DNA of 58,956 bases from Dyella silvae (GTDB taxonomy: Bacteria; Pseudomonadota; Gammaproteobacteria; Xanthomonadales; Rhodanobacteraceae). Positions 1 to 6,683 of the stretch are shown here, in pieces (the stretch's first letter is position 1; each line of letters starts with the position of its first letter). Both the position numbers and the translations under genes were made by a program. The stretch lies in the NCBI RefSeq assembly GCF_026421305.1, contig NZ_JAPJBQ010000013.1, positions 1 through 58,956 on the forward strand. The letters run 5' to 3'. The notes under the pieces are model-generated. The model made no database searches, had not been told where the DNA came from, and saw nothing but the letters and a program-made list of their open reading frames with translations.

Positions 1-120
1 GGTTACTCGCAGGCTAAACTCGACGCCGTGGCTCGGCAATTGAATGAGCGTCCAAGACAGACACTCAACTTTGAAACACCGGCCGAACGATTCCAGCAAT
101 GTGTTGCAATGACCGGCTGA
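1..120 (+). CDS. IS30-family transposase, C-terminal end (partial)
   Basis: The window opens inside an open frame that ends with TGA at 118-120 and encodes 39 residues. The stretch NERPRQTLNFETPAERF is the characteristic end of IS30-family DDE transposases (consensus N-x-RPRK-x-L-x-x-x-TPAE). The catalytic DDE core lies outside the window, so it cannot be told whether the element is intact. The right end of the element should lie within the next few tens of bases, but without the left end I cannot define its inverted repeat. Its place at the edge of a lower-GC island of orphan genes fits a mobile-element boundary. Confidence 0.8.
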   Translation, partial: GYSQAKLDAVARQLNERPRQTLNFETPAERFQQCVAMTG

Positions 121-154
121 AGTCGCAGTCGAAAGCGGACGTTCCAATGGCCGC

Positions 155-544
155 CTATTCCTCACGGTTAGATGGTACGGCATCTTCGCCGAAGTGCATT
201 TCTATCGCCGCGCGTACTAAGCCAGGGTAAGCGAACCAATACTGGCGTCTCGTTGCATCCGACACGAAGGCCGCACCATAGTCGTCGATAGCAAGGCGGC
301 GTTCGAACTCTGACAACGGGGCTCGATCAAAACTGAGAAGCGCACGCCTATAGCGAGTCATAAGGCGCTTGAAATCCCCGGCGTTGCTAATCCCGAGCGC
401 CGTCAGCTCTGGGACCAACTCATCAAACGAACCAATCCCGTAGTCGTTCCTACGGGGGAAGAGGCTCGACATGGTTCGGTGTATGAGTGCCCCGGTCAGG
501 GGCCTTTCGTATGCGATCCGTCTGGCCGGCAATCGATTCGCCAT
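155..544 (-). CDS. Hypothetical protein, 129 aa
   Basis: I do not recognise this protein. The ATG at 544 is chosen because a strong GGAGG lies 5 bases upstream; a longer reading from 589 would begin inside a dispersed inverted repeat (563-588) and is unlikely. The product has no signal peptide or membrane segment, is rich in Arg and aromatic residues, and looks like a soluble, mostly helical protein. It is a single gene bounded on both sides by copies or half-copies of the same repeat motif (GGGTCGGAAGCGGAC-like), so it looks like a promoterless cassette in the island rather than part of an operon. Confidence 0.55.
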   Translation of the reverse strand: MANRLPARRIAYERPLTGALIHRTMSSLFPRRNDYGIGSFDELVPELTALGISNAGDFKRLMTRYRRALLSFDRAPLSEFERRLAIDDYGAAFVSDATRRQYWFAYPGLVRAAIEMHFGEDAVPSNREE

Positions 545-562
545 TTCCCCCTCCAATGGAAC

Positions 563-588
563 TGTCCGTTTTGGGTCGGAAGCGGACA
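563..588. repeat. Dispersed inverted repeat of the TGTCCG/GCGGACA class
   Basis: TGTCCGTTTT, then GGGTC, then GGAAGCGGACA form an imperfect hairpin between two orphan genes. Related half-copies occur near 125-142 and at 1131-1145. Confidence 0.6.
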
Positions 589-592
589 TTTT

Positions 593-1081
593 TTAGCTAA
601 CCCGACCTCCGGACACTTGCACCTTCGCAAGAATGAAAGCCTTCAACTCGGGCGTTACGTCTGCGAGCGGCAAAGTGAAGAACTGCGATTTAGAAAGCAG
701 GAGCAGCCAGCAATCTTTTAGCTGCCATATCTCCACAACGGCTGCCCATGGGATTGATGCGCTACCGGCGCCGGACGAAAGCGACAATGTGTTATCGGAA
801 GCTTCGAGCGTCGCCTGAGGGCTCCCCATATCCCTGAGCTTTTGAAAAGTGTTGCGGTGGTGGACCACGTACAGGGCGACCGAAAAGAGAATCCCCGCCA
901 CTAGAACGCTACTCAGCACACCCGTCACCCAGAAAGTGTCGCCTTCGTGGATGGACACTACGAGGCCGATAGCGACCGCCGCCAAAGCGATGAAAAAGCG
1001 CAAGCCGGTGACCCGCCACCAAAAGCCGCGTACAGCCTGACGCAGAAGCGGTGGGTTGAAGTTGAGGACTGCTCGAATCAT
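593..1081 (-). CDS. YcxB-like membrane protein
   Basis: The 162-residue product has two predicted membrane helices (about residues 28-45 and 51-73) followed by a soluble domain of about 85 residues rich in beta strands and aromatic residues (IPWAAVVEIWQLKDCWLL, then SQFFTLPL). That layout is typical of YcxB-like proteins, in which two helices precede a small PH-like C-terminal domain; their role is not established. It is a single gene on the minus strand with no partner and with repeat copies on both sides (563-588 and 1131-1145). The assignment is from overall architecture, so moderate confidence. Confidence 0.6.
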   Translation of the reverse strand: MIRAVLNFNPPLLRQAVRGFWWRVTGLRFFIALAAVAIGLVVSIHEGDTFWVTGVLSSVLVAGILFSVALYVVHHRNTFQKLRDMGSPQATLEASDNTLSLSSGAGSASIPWAAVVEIWQLKDCWLLLLSKSQFFTLPLADVTPELKAFILAKVQVSGGRVS

Positions 1082-1126
1082 TCAATGACGCCTGAGTTGC
1101 CGTGATTTAGAAATCCGAACTCTCTG

Positions 1127-1205
1127 CTATGGGTCGGAAGCGGACCTAGGCGGTAATAACAGGGGACGGAAGTAGTTAGCTGATTCAACTGCCTCCGTCC
1201 CTTTT
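1127..1205. repeat. Repeat block between orphan genes
   Basis: This block combines a half-copy of the GGGTCGGAAGCGGAC motif (1131-1145) with an inverted repeat (GGGGACGGAAGTAGTTA at 1162 onward against AACTGCCTCCGTCCC near 1187-1201). A related arrangement is found at 2477-2525. The rest of the gene-poor stretch 1082-1459 holds only one further hairpin (1397-1431). Confidence 0.5.
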
Positions 1206-1396
1206 GGTCCCAGGTCGTAACCGTGAGCCAAGTTCGGCCGTCAGGTCATTCAGTCGGCTTGCCGGCTGACACAAGGGTAGCGCGTAGCGGCAAACCCCTA
1301 CAGCGGTCCATGGCGGCCCTGAGTACTCTCGAAGGGTCGCTCGCGGTGTCTGTTCACCGGTTGCCGCGAGTGACCATGGCAGTGATGTCATGAAGC

Positions 1397-1431
1397 GCGG
1401 GTCGTAAGTGTTTGGCGCACTCACGACCCGC
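1397..1431. repeat. Hairpin upstream of small ORF
   Basis: GCGGGTCGTAAGTG pairs with CACTCACGACCCGC with one mismatch and a 7-base loop, about 30 bases before the start of the next gene. It could be a leader hairpin, an operator or a terminator; there is no U-tract on the plus strand. Confidence 0.45.
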
Positions 1432-1459
1432 TGACCAAAACCAACGTTAGGAGTTGATC

Positions 1460-1789
1460 TTGGCTACCCACGATCATACGGCACGCGCACGCCTGCCCGT
1501 TCCCGCCGGCAGCACCCACACTCCTCCACCCGACACCCTCAAGGGGTCGGCGTCGGCACTCCCTCCTGAGCTCGTGTTCACTCGCGAAGACCTCGCCCTG
1601 GCTGCCTATGCCCTGACGCGTCTGCGCATCGATCACGAGCAGTGCCTGCACGCCCACGCCCAGGGGTTTCCCCACAAGTCGTTGGAATGGCCGCTTTCGG
1701 CCTCCGTGGCCATTGCAGTGGCCACCGCTATCCAGTGCCTTGAACGTCTGGTGGATGGGTACGGTGAGGCGTTGAGAGTGAACGCTTAG
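1460..1789 (+). CDS. Hypothetical protein, 109 aa
   Basis: I do not recognise this protein. I chose the TTG at 1460 because AGGAG at 1449-1453 is 6 bases upstream; a TTG two codons earlier would be too close to it. After a Pro/Thr-rich N-terminus of about 30 residues, the rest is predicted helical (LALAAYALTRLRIDHEQC, then VAIAVATAIQCLERLV). There is no signal peptide. It lies about 150 bases upstream of a HigA-like regulator in the same direction, but it does not resemble a HigB/RelE toxin, so a toxin role is only a possibility from position. Confidence 0.5.
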   Translation: MATHDHTARARLPVPAGSTHTPPPDTLKGSASALPPELVFTREDLALAAYALTRLRIDHEQCLHAHAQGFPHKSLEWPLSASVAIAVATAIQCLERLVDGYGEALRVNA

Positions 1790-1811
1790 CCCCGTCCTGT
1801 GATCGTTCCCC

Positions 1812-1841
1812 GTGGCGCGTCGATACCCATCGATGCGCCAC
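1812..1841. repeat. Hairpin between two orphan genes
   Basis: GTGGCGCGTCGAT and ATCGATGCGCCAC form a near-perfect hairpin with a short loop. Outer bases TGATCG/CGATCA extend the pairing. It could act as a terminator for the preceding small gene or as a regulatory dyad for the HigA-like gene downstream. Confidence 0.45.
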
Positions 1842-1937
1842 ACCTGGGCGATCACGCACAGCGTCGCAGGACATTCCCCGACACGCATCGATGTCATCCC
1901 TGATGCGTCGCCTTGCCGTGCCTGACCGGAAAACCCG

Positions 1938-2264
1938 ATGAATCTGATCCGCCCCGACCCGCAGCTGCGGGTGGACCCTTCACTGCGCCTGCGCACCCCC
2001 GGCGAGGTGCTGCGGGACGACTATCTGAAACCCCGCGCCATGACCCTTTCCGCTCTCGCCCGCCGCACCGGCATTACCGTGACCAGCCTGCGGCGACTCA
2101 TCATCGGCGAGGTACCCATGCGCGCCAACGACGCCATCCGGCTCGCCGTGGTACTCAACACCAGCGCGCTCTACTGGATGCTGCTGCAAGTGCAGTGCGA
2201 TCTGGAGCGGGAAAGGCGCGGGCGCGAATTCGCCATAAAGGAGCCAAGTGCTCCTTCGCGTTAG
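1938..2264 (+). CDS. Solitary HigA/VapI-type HTH regulator
   Basis: The 108-residue product carries the HigA-family pattern: TPGEVLRDDYLKP (residues 20-32), a helix-turn-helix around residues 36-60 (TLSALARRTGITVTSLRRL), and the trailing helix NDAIRLAVVLNTSALYWMLLQ (64-84) that corresponds to the family's A-x-RLA-x-x-LGTS-x-x-FW-x-x-LQ. In HigBA modules this antitoxin binds the toxin and represses the operon. No HigB-like gene lies beside it; the upstream neighbour is an unrelated unknown protein. It may therefore be an orphan antitoxin or a stand-alone repressor. A GGAAAA sequence precedes the ATG. Confidence 0.75.
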   Translation: MNLIRPDPQLRVDPSLRLRTPGEVLRDDYLKPRAMTLSALARRTGITVTSLRRLIIGEVPMRANDAIRLAVVLNTSALYWMLLQVQCDLERERRGREFAIKEPSAPSR

Positions 2265-2280
2265 GTCGCCCAGATAGCGA

Positions 2281-2336
2281 AAAGGGGTCAGAGTGTTTTT
2301 TCTAGTCCTTAGAAAAAAGCACTCTGACCCCTTTTT
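2281..2336. repeat. REP-like inverted repeat (GGGGTCAGAGTG class)
   Basis: AAAAGGGGTCAGAGTG and CACTCTGACCCCTTTT form a long hairpin whose centre is A/T-rich (TTTTTTCTA / TAGAAAAAA). The motif GGGGTCAGAGTG is the type of REP sequence often associated with RAYT (Y1-type) transposases. A related element occurs at 3131-3236. It also follows the HigA-like gene closely and would work as its terminator. Confidence 0.65.
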
Positions 2337-2476
2337 CGCGACCCCTTTTTCGTCGTACCGCGCCGCCCTGATGCGGATGGTGGTGAGGGCTGAACAGCGG
2401 GCCGGCATGGTCTGAACAAGGATCCGAAGTTTCTCACCTTGCGGCCGCCGCCCGATGTAGGCCACACCCGTAAGGT

Positions 2477-2525
2477 CTGTTATGGATCGGAATCAGACTT
2501 TATCGATTTAACTACCTCCGTCCCC
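2477..2525. repeat. Copy related to the 1127-1205 repeat block
   Basis: CTGTTATGGATCGGAA followed by TAACTACCTCCGTCCCC resembles parts of the block at 1127-1205 (CTGCTATGGGTCGGAA, and on the other strand GGGGACGGAAGTAGTTA). The small ORF and the HigA-like gene lie between the two copies. The remaining bases of 2337-2535 show nothing else I recognise. Confidence 0.4.
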
Positions 2526-2535
2526 TATTCGCGGC

Positions 2536-3042
2536 TTAGCGGCTGAACACGTTAGTTTCCTGTTTCATGGCCTCTCGCAAGCTCGGCATGTCCGGCGACA
2601 AAACATCATCGATTCGCCACCCGCTCTTAGTTTTTACGAGCTTCAGGCGTAAGGTGCGCCTTGATCCAAGATTTATGAATGAAACCGTTGCTAACGCATT
2701 CTTCTGATCTTGCATTGATATGTGGATGTTCTCGAGCGAAAGATCGAAGTCTTGGCATTCGCACAAAGGGTCCGCATCCAAAACACCGGCTTCGCCGTGC
2801 ATCGCTTCCGCATCACGCTTAATGGCTTCCAGCAGGTTGGTCGTCGCTACCTTGCCGGCATCTGGACTTATCAAGGAAATCGGTGTGCCCCCGGCCTTGT
2901 AGTGTGCATAAACGCCTCTCACGAAAGCTTCGGGAGAGGAAGTCTGAGCTGAAGCCGACCGACCGATGATTATCACGGCAAGCAGCATTGCAACGACAAG
3001 AAAGGCCTTGAGCGGATGACTCTTGGTATGCCGTATTTTCAT
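2536..3042 (-). CDS. Exported DUF3828-like protein, candidate immunity protein
   Basis: The 168-residue product begins with a signal peptide (residues 1 to about 32, ending SASA before QTSSPEAF). The mature part matches the DUF3828 pattern: SPEAFVRGVYAHY at the N-terminus, a central helix with the acidic patch DADPLCECQDFDL, and strands ending TKSGWRIDDV. Proteins of this type are periplasmic and some are immunity proteins to peptidoglycan-degrading effectors. It is the last gene in the leftward series after the VirB6-lysozyme fusion and two other exported proteins, but a repeat (3131-3236) separates it from them. Function as an immunity protein is inferred from context only. Confidence 0.6.
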   Translation of the reverse strand: MKIRHTKSHPLKAFLVVAMLLAVIIIGRSASAQTSSPEAFVRGVYAHYKAGGTPISLISPDAGKVATTNLLEAIKRDAEAMHGEAGVLDADPLCECQDFDLSLENIHISMQDQKNALATVSFINLGSRRTLRLKLVKTKSGWRIDDVLSPDMPSLREAMKQETNVFSR

Positions 3043-3130
3043 TACTGTTCCGCCGCGCGATAGATCTCATAGTCAGGCTGATTTGAACGATAGACCGGAC
3101 CTGACCACATATCCCTTTGTTTAAAATCCG

Positions 3131-3236
3131 ATACCCATTGAGTGCCAAAACAGGGGTCAGACTGCACTTTGTCCCGCCCTGCGCACCGTCAAGCAAGGAA
3201 AGACGACTCTGACCCCCTGTTTTGGTGCTGGGCATA
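3131..3236. repeat. REP-like long inverted repeat
   Basis: Two arms of about 30 bases face each other: the left arm contains CCAAAACAGGGGTCAGA, the right arm TCTGACCCCCTGTTTTGG, with flanking bases (ATACCCATTGAGTG against TGCTGGGCAT) also partly paired. The core GGGGTCAGA is shared with the repeat at 2281-2336. It lies between two exported-protein genes of the island and takes up much of the 294-base gap there. Confidence 0.6.
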
Positions 3237-3336
3237 GGCCTTGAATCGCGGAGAGGAAACTTTGGCCGCTGTGGGGACGGCACCGCCAATTCTTCACATT
3301 GGGCCGTCAGCAAGATTCCTGTACGGAATGTGCAAC

Positions 3337-3852
3337 CTACGGTCCGCCTGCATAGCCGGGAAAGACCGTCGTTGCGCCGCGAAAGCGAGCGATCCAAGGA
3401 GCCAGGGCCGGGTGCACGACCGTTCCGAATGCCACATCATTGGAGTAGTAGCGGATGGTCCCATCGGCTCCGCCACTTTTGTCTGCTACGTCCGCGCGTG
3501 CCGCATAAATTCGTCCATCAGGGTATATGGCAAAGACGGATGCCTCATAGAGGTAAAGGTCGCGCAACCACCCCTCGACAAGCAGGCCTCCACCAAGGAG
3601 CCTTCTTGGTTCTCCCCAGACGTCAAAGTTACTCACGAAGGGCTGATAGTCGGCACCAAGCAACAGCTGGAGTTTGTGCTGAATATCTTTGTCGTCATCA
3701 ATGCGCGCCACAGTTTGGAGCGTTGCGTACGATGGCAACGACGTGACCGTTTGTGCGTGGCATGATGAAATACATAAAGGCGCAACCAGAGCCAACACCA
3801 CCAGAAGCCCATAGAGGTTGCGTAGCAAATGGTTAATTCTGAGGGTTGTCAT
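3337..3852 (-). CDS. Exported protein of unknown family, candidate immunity protein
   Basis: The 171-residue product starts with a hydrophobic export signal (about residues 8-32) ending CISSC-HAQ, which could be a lipobox (Cys as lipidated residue) or a cleavage site before QTVTS. The mature part is a mixed alpha/beta domain with many aromatic residues (LYLYEASVFAIYPDGRIYAA). I do not recognise the family. The ATG at 3852 is preferred; a TTG at 3867 in frame is possible. It lies about 100 bases downstream of the small exported protein coupled to the VirB6-lysozyme fusion and runs in the same direction, so it may be a second immunity protein. Its base composition is lower in GC than that of the metabolic genes to the right. 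Confidence 0.55.
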   Translation of the reverse strand: MTTLRINHLLRNLYGLLVVLALVAPLCISSCHAQTVTSLPSYATLQTVARIDDDKDIQHKLQLLLGADYQPFVSNFDVWGEPRRLLGGGLLVEGWLRDLYLYEASVFAIYPDGRIYAARADVADKSGGADGTIRYYSNDVAFGTVVHPALAPWIARFRGATTVFPGYAGGP

Positions 3853-3970
3853 GCGATAAATCTTCAAATGCCCTGGCCTCTCAAGCGTGGCGACTATTGA
3901 GGTAGGTCATGGGTACTGGGGTTACCCAGGTGCCGTCTCACGTGGCCTTGTTGAACCACCCAATAAAACA

Positions 3971-4351
3971 CTAGATATCAACCCATTTCCCGTGCTCGCT
4001 CGCCAGTTGCTCACCACGGGTTGACTGAATAGTGAGCGTTCCGTTGTCGGTAATGTAGTAGTCGCTACTTTTTGAAGAGAATTTGAATCCGATATGCTGA
4101 CACGGCTCATTCTGGCGCGGGCAGCGGCGAACCCAGTCGGCGCCCTTTAGCTGAGTAACCTCCCCCGACGCTCTATCCACACCGACATAGAGCACATCCG
4201 GGCAATCAATCTCGCCTTCATCGCACAAGACCAGAACAATTACGATGCGCGCCGGGGTAGAGAGTAACCTCTGGTACCTCGCGAACGCCGGAGTTGAAAC
4301 AAGCGCGGCAAGGCAGAGTACTAGCCATAGTGAAAGCGACTTCATACTCAT
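3971..4351 (-). CDS. Small exported protein, putative immunity to the lysozyme fusion
   Basis: The 126-residue product has a clear signal peptide (residues 1-24, ending TPAFA). The mature domain of about 100 residues contains four cysteines (C in VLVLC, IDCP, RRCP and EPCQ) that could form disulfides in the periplasm. I do not recognise the family. The ATG overlaps the stop codon of the upstream VirB6-lysozyme gene (ATGA), so the two are translationally coupled. A periplasmic protein coupled to a muramidase is the arrangement expected for an immunity protein that protects the producer. This role is inferred from position, export signal and overlap; no sequence match to known lysozyme inhibitors (MliC, PliI) is apparent. 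Confidence 0.65.
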   Translation of the reverse strand: MSMKSLSLWLVLCLAALVSTPAFARYQRLLSTPARIVIVLVLCDEGEIDCPDVLYVGVDRASGEVTQLKGADWVRRCPRQNEPCQHIGFKFSSKSSDYYITDNGTLTIQSTRGEQLASEHGKWVDI

Positions 4352-6096
4352 TCTCCGTAGTTTCCGTTGTTGAATAGGTCAAGCTCAGCGTTTCGCCTGT
4401 TTTCAAGGCCGCGATTGACGCGGCCTTGAGATCTATTCCAGGCACGCCACGCCTCATCTACAGATGTGTAAGGTGTGCTCGCTTGCGGATCATTGATCAT
4501 CTGCAATGCAGATGACTGCCGAAATGCTCCCGGCCCGATATTGAAGCAAAGTATCACTAGGGCATCGAACTGACTTTGACTTGCTCCTCGAGTCAAGCTC
4601 GCGTTCACGGTATCTATGAATGGCTGTAAATCGGATACGAAGAGCGCATTCCCCTGATCCTCGGTAATTCCCGATGAAAATTGGGGCCACTGATCCTGAG
4701 TGATTAGATGGCCATAACCTATGGTGGCGCCTGGCACCCAATGGTCAATATTCAACCCCGTTTGATCGTCATAAGGAGCTAAGTGCATCGAACCCTCCGC
4801 TCGCTTTAGCATACCGATGCCTTGCTCGCTGAACTGCAATGGCGACGTAGAGCCATCAGTGTTGATGGCTGCAGCGGTACCCAGTGCGGGTGGCCCCACC
4901 TGGGCTGTCCAAAACCTCGGATCGCCATAAGCCGCTCGCGCCATGGCGATGTCATCCAGTGACGCGAAGTTACGGGAGGGGTCGACGGGCTTGATCACAT
5001 CCGCCTGAGCGGACGATGCCATGCCGGTGAGTCGATGAGGAAAGAGTGGCGCTGTCGTAGTCTGCGATGGTGCGGCGGACGGTTGATAGTGAGGCGCGGG
5101 TGTTTCGCCGCCACCCGGCGCACGACGCGAGCGGCCACTGCCCGCACTACCGAACCCAGGAAATGGGTTGAAGTTACCCATTACACCACCAAAGAGCATC
5201 GCGGCCATGGGCGGGGTGGAGATGATCAGCACGGTCATCAGCAAGCCCACGCCACCTTGCTGAAAGGCCATGGTGCTGAAGCCTTGGGCATCCAAGCCCG
5301 TCATGCGGCTGAGCGCGTCGGTGGTCCATAGCGCCGCTGCCACCCGTGTGGTCAGGTCTAACGCGATGGAGCTGACCCAGTTCAAGGTGGCCATGGAGAA
5401 CACCGTGCCGATGGCGTACATCAGCCATCGTCGGAACAAGTCTTTGGTGCGATCAAACGCCAGACACAGGAGGAACAGCGGCGCGAGCCCCACGATCAGG
5501 GCGATGGCCAGTTGGTAGAGCAGCAGCATGGCGCCGGCGGCCATGGCGGGGGCGCCAATACCAAAGGTGGCCATCATGGTGGTGTGTGCCTTTGCGTCGG
5601 CCAGCGCGATATCACCGCTGGGCACTTGCACCATGTCGATAGCGCTGGTGGCGACGGAGATCAGCAGCAGGTTCTTGTCGATCTGTTGGACGGGTGAGGC
5701 GTCCGACCCGGCCATGATCTGGTTGACCTCGCGCGGCAGTTGTTTGTACAGCACGTTGTACAGATCGACGCCGCCGAACGACATGGCTTTGGCGGCGGTG
5801 ACGATCAGGGCGATTTTGATCAGGCGCGTGACTGTGTCCATCATCGGCGCACGCAATTGGCCGGTGACCATGGCGTAGCCGCGAATGAACACCCACAGCG
5901 TGACGAGGATGAAGGCAACGCTGGTCACCCCATCGATGGCTCGGCCCATCGTGTCGATGGCGAAGCGCTCGATCTTGTGGGTAAGGAAGTTGAAGATGAG
6001 GGCGTAGTAGGCCGAGTCCATACCGAGGTCGCTTATGCCCGCCACCGCTGTCAATAGACGCGGAATGGGGAGGGCTACGTGAGTTCGACCTGACAA
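4348..6096 (-). CDS. VirB6-like protein fused to GH24 lysozyme domain
   Basis: The N-terminal half (about residues 25-310) resembles VirB6/TrbL of type IV secretion systems: DSAYYALIFNFLTHKIERFA, then membrane helices near 56-76, 86-105, 176-215 (probably two), 225-247 and 283-308. A Gly/Ser/Pro-rich linker (310-420) follows. The C-terminal domain (about 424-580) is a GH24 (T4-lysozyme-type) muramidase: E434, D443/D444 and T458 in ATIGYGH, then FNIGPGAF (518-525) and GLENRRNAELDLF (563-575). No other T4SS gene lies in the window and there is no XVIPCD-like tail, so this is an orphan, toxin-like VirB6 fusion. The start is uncertain: TTG at 6096 gives 582 residues, ATG at 6021 would give 557. 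The next gene overlaps the stop by ATGA and is exported, suggesting an immunity partner. Confidence 0.8.
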   Translation of the reverse strand: MSGRTHVALPIPRLLTAVAGISDLGMDSAYYALIFNFLTHKIERFAIDTMGRAIDGVTSVAFILVTLWVFIRGYAMVTGQLRAPMMDTVTRLIKIALIVTAAKAMSFGGVDLYNVLYKQLPREVNQIMAGSDASPVQQIDKNLLLISVATSAIDMVQVPSGDIALADAKAHTTMMATFGIGAPAMAAGAMLLLYQLAIALIVGLAPLFLLCLAFDRTKDLFRRWLMYAIGTVFSMATLNWVSSIALDLTTRVAAALWTTDALSRMTGLDAQGFSTMAFQQGGVGLLMTVLIISTPPMAAMLFGGVMGNFNPFPGFGSAGSGRSRRAPGGGETPAPHYQPSAAPSQTTTAPLFPHRLTGMASSAQADVIKPVDPSRNFASLDDIAMARAAYGDPRFWTAQVGPPALGTAAAINTDGSTSPLQFSEQGIGMLKRAEGSMHLAPYDDQTGLNIDHWVPGATIGYGHLITQDQWPQFSSGITEDQGNALFVSDLQPFIDTVNASLTRGASQSQFDALVILCFNIGPGAFRQSSALQMINDPQASTPYTSVDEAWRAWNRSQGRVNRGLENRRNAELDLFNNGNYGE

Positions 6097-6290
6097 GGTT
6101 AGGCACGGCTCGCCTTTTCGGTAGCGTCATTGACCGACATCGCCTGTCAGTTAAGGCGACTTCAATGGCAGGGGATAGCGCCACGGGTCAGTTGGGGTGT
6201 GAAGTCCGGCTGGCGCACAACGTTGGTGGAAGTGGCGGAAGCCAACCCGCACGTGCACGGCTGACCTGTATATCCAACGATTGAAACGAA

Positions 6291-6321
6291 AAAAACGCGT
6301 GGTGATGAGCCGGGCGTTTTT
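6291..6321. terminator. Probable bidirectional terminator
   Basis: AAAAACGC pairs with GCGTTTTT across a 15-base loop, and both strands run into a T-rich tail. It lies in the 331-base gap upstream of the VirB6-lysozyme gene, which otherwise shows only the hairpin at 6343-6412 and no clear promoter. Confidence 0.55.
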
Positions 6322-6342
6322 CTTTGGACGATTCGATGAGCT

Positions 6343-6412
6343 GAGTCGCACACAGGGCGCGCTCCCACAGAGTGGGTCGATCCCTTGTGGGAACGCGCTC
6401 TGTGCGCGACTC
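6343..6412. repeat. Long hairpin repeat (GTGGGAGCGCG/CTCTGTGCGCGAC class)
   Basis: Arms of about 27 bases: GAGTCGCACACAGGGCGCGC plus TCCCACA against TGTGGGAACGCGCTC plus TGTGCGCGACTC, with a 16-base loop. This REP-like class is common between genes in pseudomonads and xanthomonads. It sits between the island and the homoserine dehydrogenase relic. Confidence 0.6.
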
Positions 6413-6427
6413 GAGAAACCTCAGGCG

Positions 6428-6660
6428 TCACGCCAGCGCCAGCACATCCCCCAACATCGCCTGCGCCGTCACCTCAGGCCCCGCACCCAGCCCCTGAATC
6501 ACCAGTGGTTCGTGTTGTAACGCTTGGCGCTGAGCACTAGCTGGTTGTCGGTGCCATACAGGCGCGTGGCCGGATGACTGGCAGGTACCTCGACCAGCCC
6601 CACGCGTCCACGGGCCACGCTGATTGAGGTGTGCTAGGAAGCGCAACGCGCGGCCTTGTT
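6428..6660 (-). pseudogene. Relic of homoserine dehydrogenase C-terminus (thrA/metL type)
   Basis: Three pieces of a homoserine dehydrogenase C-terminus can be read on the minus strand, in two frames: PEQGRALRFLAHL, then VGLVEVPASHPATRLYGTDN with LVLSAKRY, then HEPLVIQGLGAGPEVTAQAM with LGDVLALA before the TGA at 6428. The order and spacing match the end of bifunctional aspartokinase/homoserine dehydrogenase. The middle piece is out of frame with the other two, so at least two frameshifts have occurred, and only about 75 of roughly 830 residues remain. It is not functional. A duplicated thrA end left by a recombination or insertion event at the island border is one explanation. Confidence 0.75.
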
Positions 6661-6683
6661 CGGGGCCGCGCGGTACAGGTGGA

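Noticed and set aside
1185-1424. 79-codon minus-strand frame in the gap before the small ORF
   Set aside because: No ribosome site, composition of non-coding repeat sequence, covers a hairpin.
4348-6096. VirB6-lysozyme gene as part of a conjugative element or prophage lysis cassette
   Set aside because: No other Tra/VirB, relaxase, holin, Rz or phage structural gene is in the window, and the N-terminal domain is fused, so a standard conjugation or lysis module is not supported.
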